A stretch of DNA of 64,000 nucleotides, from the NCBI GenBank assembly GCA_965219005.1, contig CBDCMS010000004.1:2666001-2730000 (forward strand), written 5' to 3'. This DNA is from CAUZIZ01 sp965219005. GTDB taxonomy: Bacteria > Acidobacteriota > UBA6911 > RPQK01 > JAJDTT01. A program made the translations under genes and the position numbers. The notes below the pieces were generated by a model. That model searched no databases, was not told the DNA's origin, and saw only the letters and a program-made list of their open reading frames with translations. Positions 44,179 to 53,475 of this stretch are shown in pieces. Each line of letters begins with the position of its first letter. Position 1 is the first letter of the stretch.

Positions 44179-46044
44179 ATGACTAAGATAAGAAAAGAAA
44201 TCCCCAAGAATCCCCAAGGTGAAACTAAGAATCGGCCTCACATCCCCTACCAAGCCACGCCGTCTGGACTTGTGCAGTGGAAATCGACAAGGGAAGGCCG
44301 CATGTGTGTTCCACTAACGAATTTCACGGCCCGCATCTGCTCGGATGTGGTAGTCGACGATGGTGCCGAGACTCAACACGTCTTTGAAATCGAAGCAGAG
44401 CTGAAGCGTCTCACGCACAAGTTTACGGTCCCGGCTGATCATTTTTCAGGGATGCACTGGGTGCTGGGACAACTAGGTCCCGAGGCAGTCGTTCAAGCCG
44501 GACAGGGAGCAAAAGATCACGCACGGGCCGCCATTCAACTGCTGTCTGGGGATGTTCCGAAGCGGCGTGTCTTCACCCATACAGGTTGGAGAAAACTCGA
44601 AAACAAGTGGATCTATTTGCATGCTCGTGGTGCTATTGGTCCGAGTGGTCCGATTCCTGGAGTAGAGGTTCGACTGGAGGGAGGACTTGCCAATTACTAC
44701 CTCGACTTCCAAGACATTTTGCCAGCTCTTGTATGGGAGAGCCTAAAACTGCTTGAAGTAGGACCCGACAGAGTCACTTTTCCGCTTTACGCAGCAATCT
44801 TCCGGGCCATCCTGGGTGACCCAGATTTCAGCTTGTATCTAAGTGGACCAACCGGGGTTGGAAAGACCGCGATAGCAGCCCTGGCTCAGCAACACTTTGG
44901 TGCCCGGATGGACGACCACCATCTTCCTGGTAACTGGTCTTCGGCGGATAACGCAATTGAGGGTCAGGCCTTTGCTGCCAAGGATGCCCTATTGATCATA
45001 GACGACTTCGCTCCCTCGGGAACTTCAGCAGACATCGCACGGCTGCACCTCAAGGCTGATCGGGTAATGCGTGCTCAGGGAAACGCCTCTGGCCGTCAAC
45101 GGATGCGTGCTGATACCTCTTTGCGACCCGAAAAGCCACCCCGTGGATTGATCTTGTCAACTGGCGAAGACACACCTCGTGGACAGTCACTTCGTGCCCG
45201 TATGCTCATCATCAACGTTAGTCCCGGTGACCTAGATTGGACAAAGATAACCGAATGCCAAGGAAGGGCAAGGGAGGGAGTCTTTTCACAGACACTGGCG
45301 AGCTTTGTTTCGTGGCTCTCCACTCGATACGACGAGGTCAGTTCAGGACTCGAAGGTGAGATCCATGAACTTAGGCAGGAGTTGCTGGACGAGGGACACA
45401 AACGAACCGCCACCATCGTTGCCAACCTTGTCGTTGGATTCCGCTACTTCCTAGATTATGCGGAGTTACTTAAAGCGATAAGTGGGGAGGAAAAATCGCT
45501 TCTTGAGCGAAGATGTTTGGATGCGCTGAAGGAGACGGCTAGGACTCAACCGCAGCTTCAGTCGGCAAGTGAACCCACCCAACGTTTTCTCGAGCTAGTG
45601 AGAGCTGCCCTTGGTAGTGGTGCAGCGCACATAGCTGCACCTGACGGAAACGCACCCCAGCCACCAGAAGCATTCGGATGGCAATTCGGAGGTTTTGGTG
45701 TCTCCAGTCCTAAAGGAAAAAGAATCGGTTGGATCGACGGGGAAGACCTCTATTTAGAACCAGAAGCATCGTACCAGTGCGCTCAGCGGGCAGCAAAGGA
45801 CAGTGGAGAGCTGCTCCCCATCGCGAGCAAAACCCTCCACAAGCGTTTGAGTGAACGCGGGCTACTCCTGACTAGAGAACGCAGAGATCGACTTTTGATT
45901 CGCAAAACACTAGAAGGAGCAAGAAGGGAGGTGCTCCACCTTCACAGGGACTCTCTTCTCCTCATAGAAACGGACCAATCGAGCCAATCGGACCATGAGC
46001 CTGCACATGTTCAGTCCGAAGACCCTGTTCCTGCGCCGAACTAA
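44179..46044 (+). CDS. DUF927-domain ATPase, likely element replication helicase
   Basis: 621 residues. Residues 130-330 match the DUF927 core (FTHTGWRKLENKWIYLHARG, then YYLDF), with Walker A GPTGVGKT at 223-230 and Walker B LLIIDDF near 275, and an R-finger-like segment LILSTGEDTPRGQSLRARML. Such proteins in integrative elements and satellites pair a superfamily ATPase with DNA-binding parts and are thought to unwind the element origin. No primase (TOPRIM or AEP) motif is seen in the N-terminal 120 residues. The C-terminal ~110 residues may be a winged helix. It is the largest gene of the element. Confidence 0.75.
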   Translation: MTKIRKEIPKNPQGETKNRPHIPYQATPSGLVQWKSTREGRMCVPLTNFTARICSDVVVDDGAETQHVFEIEAELKRLTHKFTVPADHFSGMHWVLGQLGPEAVVQAGQGAKDHARAAIQLLSGDVPKRRVFTHTGWRKLENKWIYLHARGAIGPSGPIPGVEVRLEGGLANYYLDFQDILPALVWESLKLLEVGPDRVTFPLYAAIFRAILGDPDFSLYLSGPTGVGKTAIAALAQQHFGARMDDHHLPGNWSSADNAIEGQAFAAKDALLIIDDFAPSGTSADIARLHLKADRVMRAQGNASGRQRMRADTSLRPEKPPRGLILSTGEDTPRGQSLRARMLIINVSPGDLDWTKITECQGRAREGVFSQTLASFVSWLSTRYDEVSSGLEGEIHELRQELLDEGHKRTATIVANLVVGFRYFLDYAELLKAISGEEKSLLERRCLDALKETARTQPQLQSASEPTQRFLELVRAALGSGAAHIAAPDGNAPQPPEAFGWQFGGFGVSSPKGKRIGWIDGEDLYLEPEASYQCAQRAAKDSGELLPIASKTLHKRLSERGLLLTRERRDRLLIRKTLEGARREVLHLHRDSLLLIETDQSSQSDHEPAHVQSEDPVPAPN

Positions 46045-46126
46045 GCGATGCTGCCGAGGAAGTTCGACGGGTACAACAGGGAACAGGTCCTCGCTCGCTT
46101 CGCTCGCTGCGGGGCGAACTCTTTGC

Positions 46127-46253
46127 CGCGTGATGGGGATACCGCCTCCACGACAGCCGTGGTTCCAAATCCCCGCTCTGAAGGAGGTGGCGAACCATTC
46201 ATCGGGGGGCGTGATGCTACGGGACTGGTGGAGTCAGAGGACCCCATCACGCG
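46127..46253. repeat. Inverted repeat pair upstream of the excisionase-like gene
   Basis: CGCGTGATGGGG (46127-46138) and its complement CCCCATCACGCG (46242-46253) flank about 100 bases in the non-coding gap 46045-46334. A short frame at 46048-46299 crosses them but looks non-coding. The placement between helicase and HTH gene suits an operator, origin iteron or recombination-control site; which one cannot be said. Confidence 0.45.
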
Positions 46254-46349
46254 ACGAAGAGTTGATGACTACCAGAACCTGCCGGATCGGAACAGATAGA
46301 TAGAACGCAGGATCGAACCCGATCAGAGAGGCTTTTGACGCAACGGATC

Positions 46350-46631
46350 ATGACGACACCAGATCCATTCTACTTCAAGGTTTCCAAAGCCGCTCAGTAC
46401 CTTGGGCTCTCCGCCAATACGCTGCGAAAGTACACCGACCTGGGCCTGGTAAAAGCGAAGAGACTTCCGAGCGGTGACAGGATCTACTCCAGGGATTGGC
46501 TGGATGACTTCGTCTCAGAGTTGCCCGATGTGGTGGAGAATAATGAAAGTGTCTGGAGGAAGGGGCAGGCCCTGGCTATACTCGCCACTGGTAATCCGGT
46601 CTGTCCTCGAATCCCAGGAAAGGAGGAGTAA
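46350..46631 (+). CDS. MerR-like HTH protein, probable excisionase/regulator
   Basis: 93 residues from the ATG at 46350 (98 from 46335). The N-terminus is a MerR-type winged helix-turn-helix: FKVSKAAQYLGLSANTLRKYTDLGLVKAKRLPSGDRIYSRDWLDDFV. Small proteins of this kind next to tyrosine integrases act as recombination directionality factors or regulators. It ends three bases before the integrase start. The exact start is uncertain because neither candidate has a strong ribosome site. Confidence 0.75.
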   Translation: MTTPDPFYFKVSKAAQYLGLSANTLRKYTDLGLVKAKRLPSGDRIYSRDWLDDFVSELPDVVENNESVWRKGQALAILATGNPVCPRIPGKEE

Positions 46632-46634
46632 CCA

Positions 46635-47753
46635 ATGGGGATTCGCAAATATCGAGGACAGATCGTAGTTGACAAGCACTGGCCGGATAGTACCCGGACC
46701 ATCCGAGTGTGTCCCAACAGAACCCAGGCCAAGCAATTGCTCGACCGCATCAACGCTTCCGTTGCGGATGGATCGTGGCGAAAGTTCAAGAGCCAGCTAG
46801 CACTGCGGGGTCGAGGTTTCGTAACCCTGCGGGACTACAGTCGAACGTATCTTGAGGAATATGCTCAACCCCGTAATAAGAGAAGCTCCGTGATTCGCAA
46901 GGGGATAGCAATCAGATTCCTGAACCAGTTCATGGGAAAGCTCGAACTCGAATCGGTCACCCCAGCTCACGTCCATAAGTACGTACAGCACCGCAAGTCG
47001 CAAGGACTGTCAGGATCCACGATCAATCGAGAGTTGACAATTCTCAAGCACCTACTCGCCTACGCTACAGAATGTGGCATCATCGACTCCAATCCACTAG
47101 ACCGGTTCAAGAAGCTACAAGAAGATCAGAAAGAGCGACCCCGATTCACGGACGTACAAGTGGAGAGCGTGATCCAAGCCGCGAGACCGGAGTGCCGTCC
47201 TCTGTTCCGCTTCCTTCGTGAGACGGGCTGCCGCCGGGAGGAGGCACTGTCACTAGAACGCTGGCAAGTGCAGGAAGCAGCAAGGCTGGTCGTCTTCAGT
47301 GAGGGTACGAAATCGAGGAAGTACCGCTACGTTCCTCTGACTGAGACAGCCCTGGAGGCGGTCAACACCTTACCTCGACTCAAGGACTCGACGACGATTT
47401 TCTACAACCCGAAAAGGAGTTGTCGCTGGTACGACTGTAAAGGGCCTTGGATCGAAGCGAGAGAGAAGGTAGGGCTACCGCAGATGCAGGTGAAGGACCT
47501 TCGCCGGCATTTTGCGATTGGACTGGCTGAGAACGGAGCGGATATGCACGACATCCAGCAAGTCCTGGGCCACGCCAGTGTGGCCACGACCGAACGGTAC
47601 TACGCTCAGTTCTCGCCGAAGCATTCGGCGAAGAAGATCCTGAAGGTTCTGGAAGGGGGACAGAGCAAAGAGGCAACTGAGGCGCGATCTGAACCGGAAA
47701 CAAAACGGAAACAAGCTCAGCCGACCTTACTAAAAGTAGGGGAAGGGAAGTGA
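46635..47753 (+). CDS. Tyrosine recombinase (integrase)
   Basis: 372 residues. It has a core-binding SAM-like domain (about 60-155: TLRDYSRTYLEEYAQP, NRELTILKHLLAYATECG) and a catalytic domain with all expected residues: Arg in RETGCRREEALSL, Lys in GTKSRKYRYVPL, HxxR-type box LRRHFAIGL, LGHASVATTERYYA with His and the Tyr nucleophile. It should integrate and excise the element at the adjacent tRNA-Arg gene, 35 bases downstream. The C-terminal 40 residues are a charged tail. The gene belongs with the HTH gene at 46350 (overlapping leader) and closes the element. Confidence 0.92.
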   Translation: MGIRKYRGQIVVDKHWPDSTRTIRVCPNRTQAKQLLDRINASVADGSWRKFKSQLALRGRGFVTLRDYSRTYLEEYAQPRNKRSSVIRKGIAIRFLNQFMGKLELESVTPAHVHKYVQHRKSQGLSGSTINRELTILKHLLAYATECGIIDSNPLDRFKKLQEDQKERPRFTDVQVESVIQAARPECRPLFRFLRETGCRREEALSLERWQVQEAARLVVFSEGTKSRKYRYVPLTETALEAVNTLPRLKDSTTIFYNPKRSCRWYDCKGPWIEAREKVGLPQMQVKDLRRHFAIGLAENGADMHDIQQVLGHASVATTERYYAQFSPKHSAKKILKVLEGGQSKEATEARSEPETKRKQAQPTLLKVGEGK

Positions 47754-47786
47754 CCCTAAACACTGACAGTAAAGGGGTTAAAAAAG

Positions 47787-47860
<74 letters not shown>

Positions 47861-47972
47861 ACAAAAATATTCCTGCAGTTTACCAGAAGCAGGCCGGGGT
47901 AGGGAATCGCGTACTCCGGATTCTTCTTTGCGGGCAAGACGAGTAGAATAGACCCACATTGGGGGTGCCTTC

Positions 47973-48380
47973 GTGCGGGACTATGTCAAGATTCTGGCTT
48001 GGCTCTACGTAGCCTTGGGTGCCATGGGCTCTCTGGGTGCTGTTCTGATCTTTGTGCTCTTCGTGTTCGCTGGAACCATGGTCCGAATGACAGCCCACCA
48101 GGATCCACAGGCGCTTCTGGCAGCACTGATCATTGCGGTGGTGGGCGCCCTACTTTCCGCGATCATCCTGCTGGTCGCGGTCCCAGGACTGGTGGCCGGG
48201 ATCGGCCTACTCGACTTGCGGCCCTGGGCCAGGGTCGTCGCCATCATTATTTCCGCTCTTCACCTATTCAACCTACCTATCGGGACGGCGATTGGGATAT
48301 TTGGGCTTTGGGTCCTGCTCAACTCTGAGACGGAAGAACTTTTTCGGTCCCCTGCTTCTGCGCCTCCGGCTGATTCCTAA
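47973..48380 (+). CDS. Small integral membrane protein
   Basis: 135 residues from a GTG with GGGGG upstream. Four hydrophobic helices: VKILAWLYVALGAMGSLGAV, LIFVLFVFAGTMV, AALIIAVVGALLSAIILLV and VVAIIISALHLFNLP-IGTAIGIFGLWVLL. The style is that of a DUF-type four-helix membrane protein. It has no close functional partner; the amidohydrolase gene downstream is convergent. A GTG start is inferred because no ATG precedes the first helix. Confidence 0.7.
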   Translation: MRDYVKILAWLYVALGAMGSLGAVLIFVLFVFAGTMVRMTAHQDPQALLAALIIAVVGALLSAIILLVAVPGLVAGIGLLDLRPWARVVAIIISALHLFNLPIGTAIGIFGLWVLLNSETEELFRSPASAPPADS

Positions 48381-48419
48381 GTACACAGGTCCAGGTCTTG
48401 CTCTGCCGCTTCGCCCCAG

Positions 48420-49553
48420 CTACAAACCGAGTAAGTCACGGGCATTCTCGGAAAGAATGCGTCGCTTCAGCGGCTGGGGAATGCCGGGCAGAGCGGTGAC
48501 CGGATCGTTCCAGTCAAAGTGGGGCCAATCGGAACAGTAGATCAGGGTGTCTTCGGCTTTCATGCCTTCTAGCAGTCTCAGAAGATGCCCGGGCTGCTCC
48601 GGTTCCATCATCGGTTGAGAGCCGATTCTGATGTGTTTGCGGAAATACTCGCTGGGGGGCTGCTTCAACCAGGGCGTCTGATCTCGTAGAGCCTTCCAGT
48701 CCGCATCCAACTTCCAGCACAGACCGGCCACCCAGTATTGGTCAACCTCCAGGAGGGCGACACGAAGTTCCGGAAACTTCTCGAAGGTTCCCTCCGAGAT
48801 CAGGGAGGCAGAATGGGCCATCGCCATCTGAGAGCGGGCAAGTCGAGCTTCCAGGTAGTAGGTAGGATAGCCGACGCCGGTCGGGGCGCCTGCTATTCCT
48901 GCGCCCTCGCAGCCTGGGTGCACAAACGCCACCAGTGCGTTTCGCTGGCACACCTCCCAGATGGGATCGTAGAAGCGGTTGCCGTAGGGCCGCCTGGCTC
49001 CTGTAGGCAGAAGGACGGCCACCACATCGGGATGATCGCCGATACGATCAATCTCCGCCGCCGCCAACTGCGGGTCGGAAGTACTGATCGACATGGCCAG
49101 CTTGAGACGAGGCTCTTGTGCAATCCAATGCTCGAGTGACCAGTCGTTGAAGGCTCTACAAATGGCAGCGGCATAATCGCAGTCGGGAATCACCGAAGAG
49201 GTATAGACAACCCCGCTGTTGAGAACAGCGCAGTCGATATTCCAGCGGTCCAGGTGCTCCTCACGAAGACGGTCTAGATCCCAGCCCTGTTCATGTCCGT
49301 TGTAGTCTTCCAGGTTGAAGCCGTCGGCCAAATCGGTTCGGACGGCCTGACGAGGAGCATTGAAGTAGCCCCATCCGGGAAAGAGGAATCCCTGTTCCCT
49401 GATCTGTCGTTGGAAGGCGCTTGAAAGGTAGGGGAGGAGCTCGTCAAGGTTCTTCAGCCAGTGGTGAACATCGCAGTCGATAAGACCGACGTCGACGTCT
49501 GACTTGGACCTGCGCTCCGGAGCAGTAACCGGCGTGGAACCAGGTAATTGCAT
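48420..49553 (-). CDS. Amidohydrolase-2 family metal-dependent hydrolase
   Basis: 377 residues from the ATG at 49553; the open frame reaches 49676, but that extension is arginine/proline-rich and overlaps the next gene. TIM-barrel amidohydrolase motifs are visible: LIDCDVHHWLKN (in place of the D-x-H-x-H metal pair), HPGCEG, and near the end LIYCSDWPHFDWNDP with the catalytic Asp. The family includes ACMSD and gamma-resorcylate decarboxylases, acting on carboxylates or aromatic acids in the cytoplasm. The substrate cannot be told. It follows the SYLF gene on the same strand. Confidence 0.85.
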   Translation of the reverse strand: MQLPGSTPVTAPERRSKSDVDVGLIDCDVHHWLKNLDELLPYLSSAFQRQIREQGFLFPGWGYFNAPRQAVRTDLADGFNLEDYNGHEQGWDLDRLREEHLDRWNIDCAVLNSGVVYTSSVIPDCDYAAAICRAFNDWSLEHWIAQEPRLKLAMSISTSDPQLAAAEIDRIGDHPDVVAVLLPTGARRPYGNRFYDPIWEVCQRNALVAFVHPGCEGAGIAGAPTGVGYPTYYLEARLARSQMAMAHSASLISEGTFEKFPELRVALLEVDQYWVAGLCWKLDADWKALRDQTPWLKQPPSEYFRKHIRIGSQPMMEPEQPGHLLRLLEGMKAEDTLIYCSDWPHFDWNDPVTALPGIPQPLKRRILSENARDLLGL

Positions 49554-49629
49554 GGATCCCGTGGATTCCTGGTCACCAGGTTGACTCTCTGGACCCCTGG
49601 ACGCGCGGCAGGGTCGACTCCTTTCCAGC

Positions 49630-50328
49630 CTACTTGGAGAGATTCTCGGGTGAGGCGCTCTTGAGAAGATCCACAAGCGGTTTGCCCGATTCGGGAACCG
49701 ATACCTTCCTATCGACTACGATCTCCCTGGCCGAGATCTTCTGATCATAGAGGTCCTTGCTTGCCCCGTTGTCCTGGCGCAAAGTGCCACCCTTCAAAGA
49801 GACCCCCGCGAATATACCCTTGGCACGGGCGTAGGCAAGGATTTCAGCACCCATGGCGGCATCAGTCGCTGCCTCAGCGGACCGGCCCTTGGGTCCTGCG
49901 GCGGCAGTTGCGTCCGCCCCCAGCTTGACCTTGCTCTTCAACAGAGAGTTCACACCTGTCGGATTCATCACCAGGAGGACATAGTCGGTCGAACTCCCTC
50001 CGATCTGGAAGCCGATACTGCCGGACGCCAGCCGGTACATCGCGGGAGCACCCCAGGGACCGGAGAAGTCTATTTTCCCGCGGCACACCATGGCGCCCTT
50101 GCCATAACTGGCTCCAAAGAGCAGAGCGCCTTTCTTGACACCGGGGAAGACCAGAACGCACTCCGCCTTGTTCAACAGCTCGCTCGGTATCCCCTCATCT
50201 GGAGTATCGAGGATTGCCTTCAGGACGACGGCAGCGTTGTGTAATCGTTCTTTCACATCCTTGTCGTCGGCAAACAGTGATAGGTTCAAGAGCAGACAAG
50301 TCACTCCCAAGCTCATGAGATAACGCAT
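49630..50328 (-). CDS. SYLF (Ysc84-like) lipid-binding protein
   Basis: 232 residues from the ATG at 50328 (AAAGGG upstream). A signal peptide (MSLGVTCLLLNLSLFA) is followed by the Ysc84/SYLF domain: ECVLVFPGVKKGALLFGASYGKGAMVCR, APAMYRLASGSIGFQIGGSSTDYVLLVMN and GAEILAYARAKGIFAGVSLKGG. SYLF domains bind phosphoinositide-type or other lipids; bacterial members are periplasmic or lipid-associated and poorly studied. It is followed on the same strand by the amidohydrolase after a 76-base gap. Confidence 0.9.
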   Translation of the reverse strand: MRYLMSLGVTCLLLNLSLFADDKDVKERLHNAAVVLKAILDTPDEGIPSELLNKAECVLVFPGVKKGALLFGASYGKGAMVCRGKIDFSGPWGAPAMYRLASGSIGFQIGGSSTDYVLLVMNPTGVNSLLKSKVKLGADATAAAGPKGRSAEAATDAAMGAEILAYARAKGIFAGVSLKGGTLRQDNGASKDLYDQKISAREIVVDRKVSVPESGKPLVDLLKSASPENLSK

Positions 50329-50570
50329 TTTCAAGCCCTTTCGAATTGAGTCGCTTTCAGTCGCCGGCACTCGAACTCAGGCCCCGGTAAGTCTTCAACC
50401 TCGGATACTCCCTAAACGATACCACAGGCCGCGCCACCGTGGGTAGAAGCGCAGAGGCAGCCGTGGACAGGCCATCGGGATTTGTGCTTTCATGAACCTT
50501 TCCGTCACCAGGACACAACACGGTCGCGTCCGATAAAGCCGCGTCCGAGGGAGCAGAGAAAAGGTAGAAG

Positions 50571-52334
50571 ATGAGTTTCAGGATCTCGCTCGCTCAGATC
50601 AACCCCAAGACCGGAGACCTTCGGGGGAACGCCCGCAAGATCCTGGCAGGCATTGCCCAGGCTCGACAGGACGGCTGCAACATCGTGGTCTTTCCCGAGA
50701 TGTGCCTGACCGGGTACTGTCTGGATGAGAAGCTTCTGATCAATCTCCAATTCCTTCGGGAAAACAAACGCATCCTGCTGGAGGAGATCCGGCCTGCCTG
50801 CCAGGAGATTGCGGCCATCGTCGGCTTCCTCGACTTCGACGAGGAGCAGCTGGGGCCTGATCAACGCGTGATAAGGCACAACGCCGCGGCTGTTCTGGGG
50901 GAAGGGAAGCTGCTTCAGATCGTTCACAAGCGCCTGCTGCCGGCCTATCGCTATTTCGAGGACAAACGCTACTTCCAGCCAGGGCAAGAAGTCGAGCCGA
51001 TCGAGGTCAAGGCAAAGGAAGGGGCAGTATCTATCGGAGTGCTCATCTGCGAAGACCTATGGGAACACGGATACGATTCCAGTCCCTGCCAAGTCTTTCG
51101 GGACAAGGGTGCGGAGTATCTGTTTTGTATCAATGCAAGTCCCTTCGTCGGAAGCAGTCCGGGAGAAAGGGACGGCAAGCGCTTTGTCCGCGAGCGGATC
51201 ATACGAGAACAGATCCGTCGTCATGGGATTCCCGTTATCTATGTCAATACCGTAGGCGTGGGAGACAACGGTAAGAACATCATCCCCTTTGACGGAATGA
51301 GCCTTGCCTTCAATCGGGAAGGAAACCCGGCCCGTGTCTTGAGCCAGTTTCAAGAAGACCAACAGTCCGTCGACTTCAACCAGGGAAATTCTGACGTCGT
51401 CCCGCTTCCGCCTTTCGATCGGGAAGAGGAGATCTACGGCGCCCTGGTCATGAGCGTGCGTGACTACTTCGACAAGGTGGGCATCTTTAAGCGCGTCCTG
51501 GAGGCGATCTCCGGGGGAATCGATTCTTCCCTGGGGACTGCAATCGCCTATGAGGCGATGGGGCGGGAGCTTCTCTCCGTCTACAGTCTGCCCTCCAAAT
51601 ACAACTCGTCCCAGACGCTGGAGGCGGCTCGCCAACTAGCAGGGAATTTTCAGCTGGATTACCACGAAGTGCCTATTCAGTCGATGGTCGACGCGATCGT
51701 CGGAGACTTCGAACGTTATCTCCACCCGGTAGATCAGTCGGTGACGAGCGAGAATCTACAGGCTCGAGTGCGAGGCCTCATCATGATGGCCGAATCCAAT
51801 GACCAGGAGGCGCTGCTCCTGACCAACGGCAACGAAACCGAAATCGCCCTCGGCTATGCGACCCTCTACGGTGACATGGTCGGAGGTCTCTCCGTGATCG
51901 GCGATCTACCCAAGCCGGACGTCTATCGACTCGCCCGCTACATCAACCGCCGGTGGGATCAGACCATGATTCCGGAAGAGGTCTTCTCGATTCCGCCTTC
52001 AGCCGAACTGAAGGCAGATCAAACCGACCCCTTTGACTACGAGGTGGTAGGTCCAATGGTCAGCGACTTCGTGGAGAGAGGGATAAGCCCTCGGGATCTG
52101 GTGGAGCAATTCCAGAAGAAGCAGCTCAGTCCTGCCAGATACTCGATTCAAGGTGGAACTGTTTACGACAAGTACAACCAGGAGAGCTTTGGAAAGCTGG
52201 CTCGACAGCTTTACCGATCGCTGAATGTCTCCGTTTACAAACGCCTTCAGGGTGCACCCATCGTCGCCGTCTCTGCTCGCGCCTTCGGCTTCGATCTGCG
52301 GGAAACGATCATCAACGGTTGGGACGGAAGTTGA
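50571..52334 (+). CDS. nadE: Glutamine-dependent NAD+ synthetase
   Basis: 587 residues, full length for the two-domain enzyme. Residues 1-270 are the nitrilase-type glutaminase domain with the Glu (VVFPEMCLTGY), Lys (VHKRLLPAYRYF) and Cys (GVLICEDLWE) of the triad. Residues 290-587 are the synthetase domain with P-loop SGGIDSSLG and LLTNGNETEIALGYATLYGDMVGG. The enzyme amidates nicotinic acid adenine dinucleotide to NAD+ using ammonia channelled from glutamine. It is preceded by AGAAAAGG. A housekeeping gene, it helps mark 48-56 kb as core chromosome. Confidence 0.95.
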   Translation: MSFRISLAQINPKTGDLRGNARKILAGIAQARQDGCNIVVFPEMCLTGYCLDEKLLINLQFLRENKRILLEEIRPACQEIAAIVGFLDFDEEQLGPDQRVIRHNAAAVLGEGKLLQIVHKRLLPAYRYFEDKRYFQPGQEVEPIEVKAKEGAVSIGVLICEDLWEHGYDSSPCQVFRDKGAEYLFCINASPFVGSSPGERDGKRFVRERIIREQIRRHGIPVIYVNTVGVGDNGKNIIPFDGMSLAFNREGNPARVLSQFQEDQQSVDFNQGNSDVVPLPPFDREEEIYGALVMSVRDYFDKVGIFKRVLEAISGGIDSSLGTAIAYEAMGRELLSVYSLPSKYNSSQTLEAARQLAGNFQLDYHEVPIQSMVDAIVGDFERYLHPVDQSVTSENLQARVRGLIMMAESNDQEALLLTNGNETEIALGYATLYGDMVGGLSVIGDLPKPDVYRLARYINRRWDQTMIPEEVFSIPPSAELKADQTDPFDYEVVGPMVSDFVERGISPRDLVEQFQKKQLSPARYSIQGGTVYDKYNQESFGKLARQLYRSLNVSVYKRLQGAPIVAVSARAFGFDLRETIINGWDGS

Positions 52335-52400
52335 GTTGGGACGGCCGTTGAAGAAAATGGGTGAGTTGTCCTACTTCAGCTGAAAGCCAGGAGGAGTCCT

Positions 52401-53471
52401 TTGGAGCGCCCTTCACAGTTAGGATCGATTCAAACCGTGCTGGGACCGGTTTCGCGCGAGGAACTGGGCGTTACCCTCATGCACGAGCACATTCTATCGG
52501 ATCTTTCGCAGATCGCTGCACCTCCAACCGAGGCCAGCGAGCGAGAGCTCTTTTACCAGCCGCTCAGCCAGTCCAACGTCGGAATGGTGAGATTCTACTC
52601 TTTACCCAATGCAGACACTCTGCGGCTGGACGATATCCCATCGGCAATCGATGAGCTCAACCTGTACCGCGAGCATGGAGGCGGGACAGTGGTCGAAGTC
52701 TCGAGCCGAGGACTCGGCCGGGATCCTCTAGGCCTGGCTCGGGTCTCCAGGGCGACCGGACTTCACATCGTCATGGGATCTTCCTACTACGTAGACGCAG
52801 CACATCCGCCCGATATGGACAGTCGCTCGGAAGATGAGATTGCAGATGAGATTGTCCAGGATGTGGTCAACGGTGCTGGTTCCACCGATGTCCGCTCAGG
52901 GATCATTGGGGAGGTCGGCTGCTCCTGGCCGCTGACCAGTAATGAACGCAAGGTTCTACGAGCTTCCGCGGCGGCTCAGAAACGAACGGGAGCGGCTATT
53001 ACCATCCATCCGGGCCGCGACGAACGCTCGCCGGCAGAGATCCTGGAGGTTCTCGAAAGGGCAGGGGCAAATCTGCATCGCACCATTATCGGTCACCTCG
53101 AACGAACCGTGTTCGACTGGAGTCGGCTGCGCGACATTGCCGATCAAGGTTGTTATCTACAGTGGGACCATTTCGCCTACGAGCGGTCCTACTTTCCCAA
53201 CAATCCTCGAGTCGACCTGCCCAGTGACGCCGGGAGGATGGAGCTGATTGCCCGCATGATCGCTGAGGGATTCGGCGAAAAGATCTTGGTATCACATGAT
53301 GTGGCTTCTAAGGATAAGCTGCTTAAATATGGTGGACATGGCTATTTTTACATCCTTGTCCATATTTTGCCAAGGATGAGAGCCCGGGGTTTCACAGAGG
53401 AGGACGTCAATCGAATCCTGGTCCAAAATCCGGCCACGGTTCTGGCCTTTGCCCCCCCGGGGAAGCACTAG
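52401..53471 (+). CDS. Phosphotriesterase-family metal-dependent hydrolase
   Basis: 356 residues from a TTG start that has AGGAGGAG seven bases upstream. Metal-binding motifs of the PTE family are present: HEH at residues 28-30 (first two ligands), EVGCSW (bridging Glu in place of the carbamylated Lys used in some members), TIHPGRD, IGHLERT and VSHDVASKDK with the Asp. Many such proteins are lactonases or esterases rather than true phosphotriesterases. It begins 67 bases after nadE and may share its transcript. Convergent with rarA, whose stop is five bases away. Confidence 0.9.
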   Translation: MERPSQLGSIQTVLGPVSREELGVTLMHEHILSDLSQIAAPPTEASERELFYQPLSQSNVGMVRFYSLPNADTLRLDDIPSAIDELNLYREHGGGTVVEVSSRGLGRDPLGLARVSRATGLHIVMGSSYYVDAAHPPDMDSRSEDEIADEIVQDVVNGAGSTDVRSGIIGEVGCSWPLTSNERKVLRASAAAQKRTGAAITIHPGRDERSPAEILEVLERAGANLHRTIIGHLERTVFDWSRLRDIADQGCYLQWDHFAYERSYFPNNPRVDLPSDAGRMELIARMIAEGFGEKILVSHDVASKDKLLKYGGHGYFYILVHILPRMRARGFTEEDVNRILVQNPATVLAFAPPGKH

Positions 53472-53475
53472 CTGG

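Noticed and set aside
46048..46299. 83-codon ORF between the DUF927 and HTH genes
   Set aside because: It has no ribosome site, low-complexity composition, and runs across the inverted repeat pair; more likely a non-coding control region.
46309..46325. Possible attachment-site copy of the tRNA-Arg 3' end (GCAGGATCGAACCCGATC)
   Set aside because: It only loosely resembles the tRNA 3' end (GGCAGGATTCGAACCTGC) and lies inside the element, not at its far boundary.
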